Shown here piece by piece: positions 19,306 to 20,030 of a stretch of DNA of 20,030 nucleotides. The translations under genes and the position numbers were made by a program. The DNA lies in IMG/VR virus record IMGVR_UViG_3300043427_000294, positions 1 to 20,030 of that record, one strand, 5' to 3'. The notes beneath the pieces are model-generated. The model made no database searches, was not told the origin of the DNA, and saw nothing but the letters and a program-made list of their open reading frames with translations. Positions within the stretch are counted from its first letter, which is position 1, and the number at the start of each line of letters is the position of its first letter. Origin of the DNA: a virus.

Positions 19306-19931
19306 TAGAACAACGCACAGAAGAATGGTTTGAACAACGTCTAGGTAAGGTTACGGCATCCAGAATATCGGATGTCATAGCCAAGACTAAAACAGGTGTA
19401 TCTACGTCACGTCAAAACTACCTTGTCCAATTAGTATCAGAACGTCTTACAGGCAAGAAAGGCGATAGCTTTGTTAATCAGGCTATGTTAGATGGGATTG
19501 AAAGAGAAAGTGCTGCTAGAGAGCTTTATATGCAAACTAAAGGGGTATCTGTAACAGAGGTAGGTTTCTTTGACCATCCTGTTATTAAGAATAGTGGTGC
19601 TAGTCCTGACGGAGCTGTAAATGCAGAAGAAGAAGGTAAGTATGCAGGTCTTATAGAGATTAAATGTCCTATAGAAACAACCCATACTAATACACTTATG
19701 AGTAAGTCTGTGCCTAGTAAATACATTCCACAGATACAATGGCAAATGGCTTCTGTAAGTCCTAACGTAAAATGGGTAGATTTTATTTCTTTTAATCCAA
19801 ACTTCCCTGATACAATGCAACTTTTTGTAGCTAGAGTTGAAAGAGATAATGCTTACATTGCAGAACTAGAAGCTGAAGTAATTAAGTTCCTAGACGAAGT
19901 AGACGCAACAATTTTAAAACTAAAGGAGTAG
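19302..19931 (+). CDS. YqaJ-like (lambda Exo-family) recombination exonuclease
   Basis: The protein has 209 residues, near the usual length. QRTEEWFEQRLGKVTASRIS (4-23) is the typical opening. GIERES (65-70), GASPDG (99-104, Asp103) and LIEIKCP (117-123, Glu119 and Lys121) form the catalytic PD-(D/E)XK set. The YIPQIQWQM (141-149) helix gives the family's Gln motif. It degrades one strand from duplex ends and hands single strands to the annealing protein encoded just upstream. ATGA overlap with that gene indicates coupling. All catalytic residues are present. Confidence 0.9.
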   Translation: MIEQRTEEWFEQRLGKVTASRISDVIAKTKTGVSTSRQNYLVQLVSERLTGKKGDSFVNQAMLDGIERESAARELYMQTKGVSVTEVGFFDHPVIKNSGASPDGAVNAEEEGKYAGLIEIKCPIETTHTNTLMSKSVPSKYIPQIQWQMASVSPNVKWVDFISFNPNFPDTMQLFVARVERDNAYIAELEAEVIKFLDEVDATILKLKE

Positions 19932-19934
19932 TAT

Positions 19935-20030
19935 ATGGCGCAGTACGATAACACAAACACATTTGCATTATTTAAGAATGATAAGGGTGACAATCCTAAA
20001 CGACCTGATTACGCAGGAACTGCAAACGTA
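19935..20030 (+). CDS. DUF736-like small protein, cut by window edge
   Basis: A frame opens at ATG 19935-19937 with AAGGAG 6-8 nt upstream, 3 nt after the exonuclease stop, and runs off the window after 32 codons. MAQYDNTNTFALFKNDKGDN followed by KRPDYAGTANV has the NxxALFKNDK...PDYxG pattern common in short DUF736-like and single-strand-DNA-binding-like phage/plasmid proteins. Its position in the recombination operon agrees with a DNA-metabolism role, but the truncated length prevents a firm call. Confidence 0.6.
   Translation, partial: MAQYDNTNTFALFKNDKGDNPKRPDYAGTANV

Noticed and set aside
17555-19820. Minus-strand open frames opposite the early genes (17555-17857, 17920-18129, 19029-19337 and 19488-19820).
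   Set aside because: They are antisense to annotated genes and have hydrophobic or Cys/Ser-biased compositions typical of shadow frames.

Overview
This window looks like about half of an AT-rich genome of a tailed, podovirus-like dsDNA phage (or prophage) of a Gram-negative bacterium. No bacterial housekeeping gene, rRNA or tRNA was recognised. The structural proteins are of the SU10/P22-like kind: a PBSX-type large terminase, a P22/SU10-like portal, an acidic scaffold, an SU10-type major capsid protein and an SU10-type adaptor. The replication and recombination genes are lambda-like in logic: an O-like initiator, a DnaB-type helicase, NinB, a DUF1364-like nuclease, a Sak3/DUF1071 annealing protein and a YqaJ/lambda-Exo nuclease. 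Several families resemble those in phages assembled from aquatic metagenomes, but the host cannot be named from sequence alone. No integrase, CI-like repressor or lysis gene was recognised, so lifestyle is undecided.

Layout: (1) bases 1-13237, minus strand, form the late region. In transcription order it holds a Zn-ribbon ORF, four very small Lys-rich proteins, a GT8 glycosyltransferase, a zeta-like P-loop protein with an overlapping 51-aa ORF, TerS, TerL, portal, a 90-aa protein, scaffold, capsid, a 107-aa protein, three glycosyltransferase-type genes, the adaptor, an HNH endonuclease and a truncated tail gene. (2) Bases 13240-13356 are a control region: a good sigma70-type promoter followed after about 75-80 nt by an intrinsic terminator. 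(3) Bases 13362-17170, minus strand, are a tightly overlapping replication/recombination operon that ends in a Q-like antiterminator gene. (4) Bases 17189-17313 are an AT-rich divergent intergenic region. (5) Bases 17314-20030, plus strand, are an early-type operon of small proteins, an unrecognised 187-aa protein, two micro-membrane peptides, the annealing protein and the exonuclease. It runs off the window in a DUF736-like gene.

How it may work together (inference): divergent promoters near 17.2-17.3 kb start early transcription in both directions. The leftward operon makes replication proteins and finally the Q-like protein. That gene sits next to a promoter/short-leader/terminator unit arranged like lambda pR'-tR'. 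Q-type antitermination there would switch on the 13-kb late operon, including two further hairpin terminators that bracket the scaffold-capsid pair. The most notable points are this pR'-tR'-like switch, the glycosyltransferase cassette between capsid and adaptor genes, the zeta-like kinase in the packaging module, and a set of very small genes (21-58 aa) found by reading the sequence directly.
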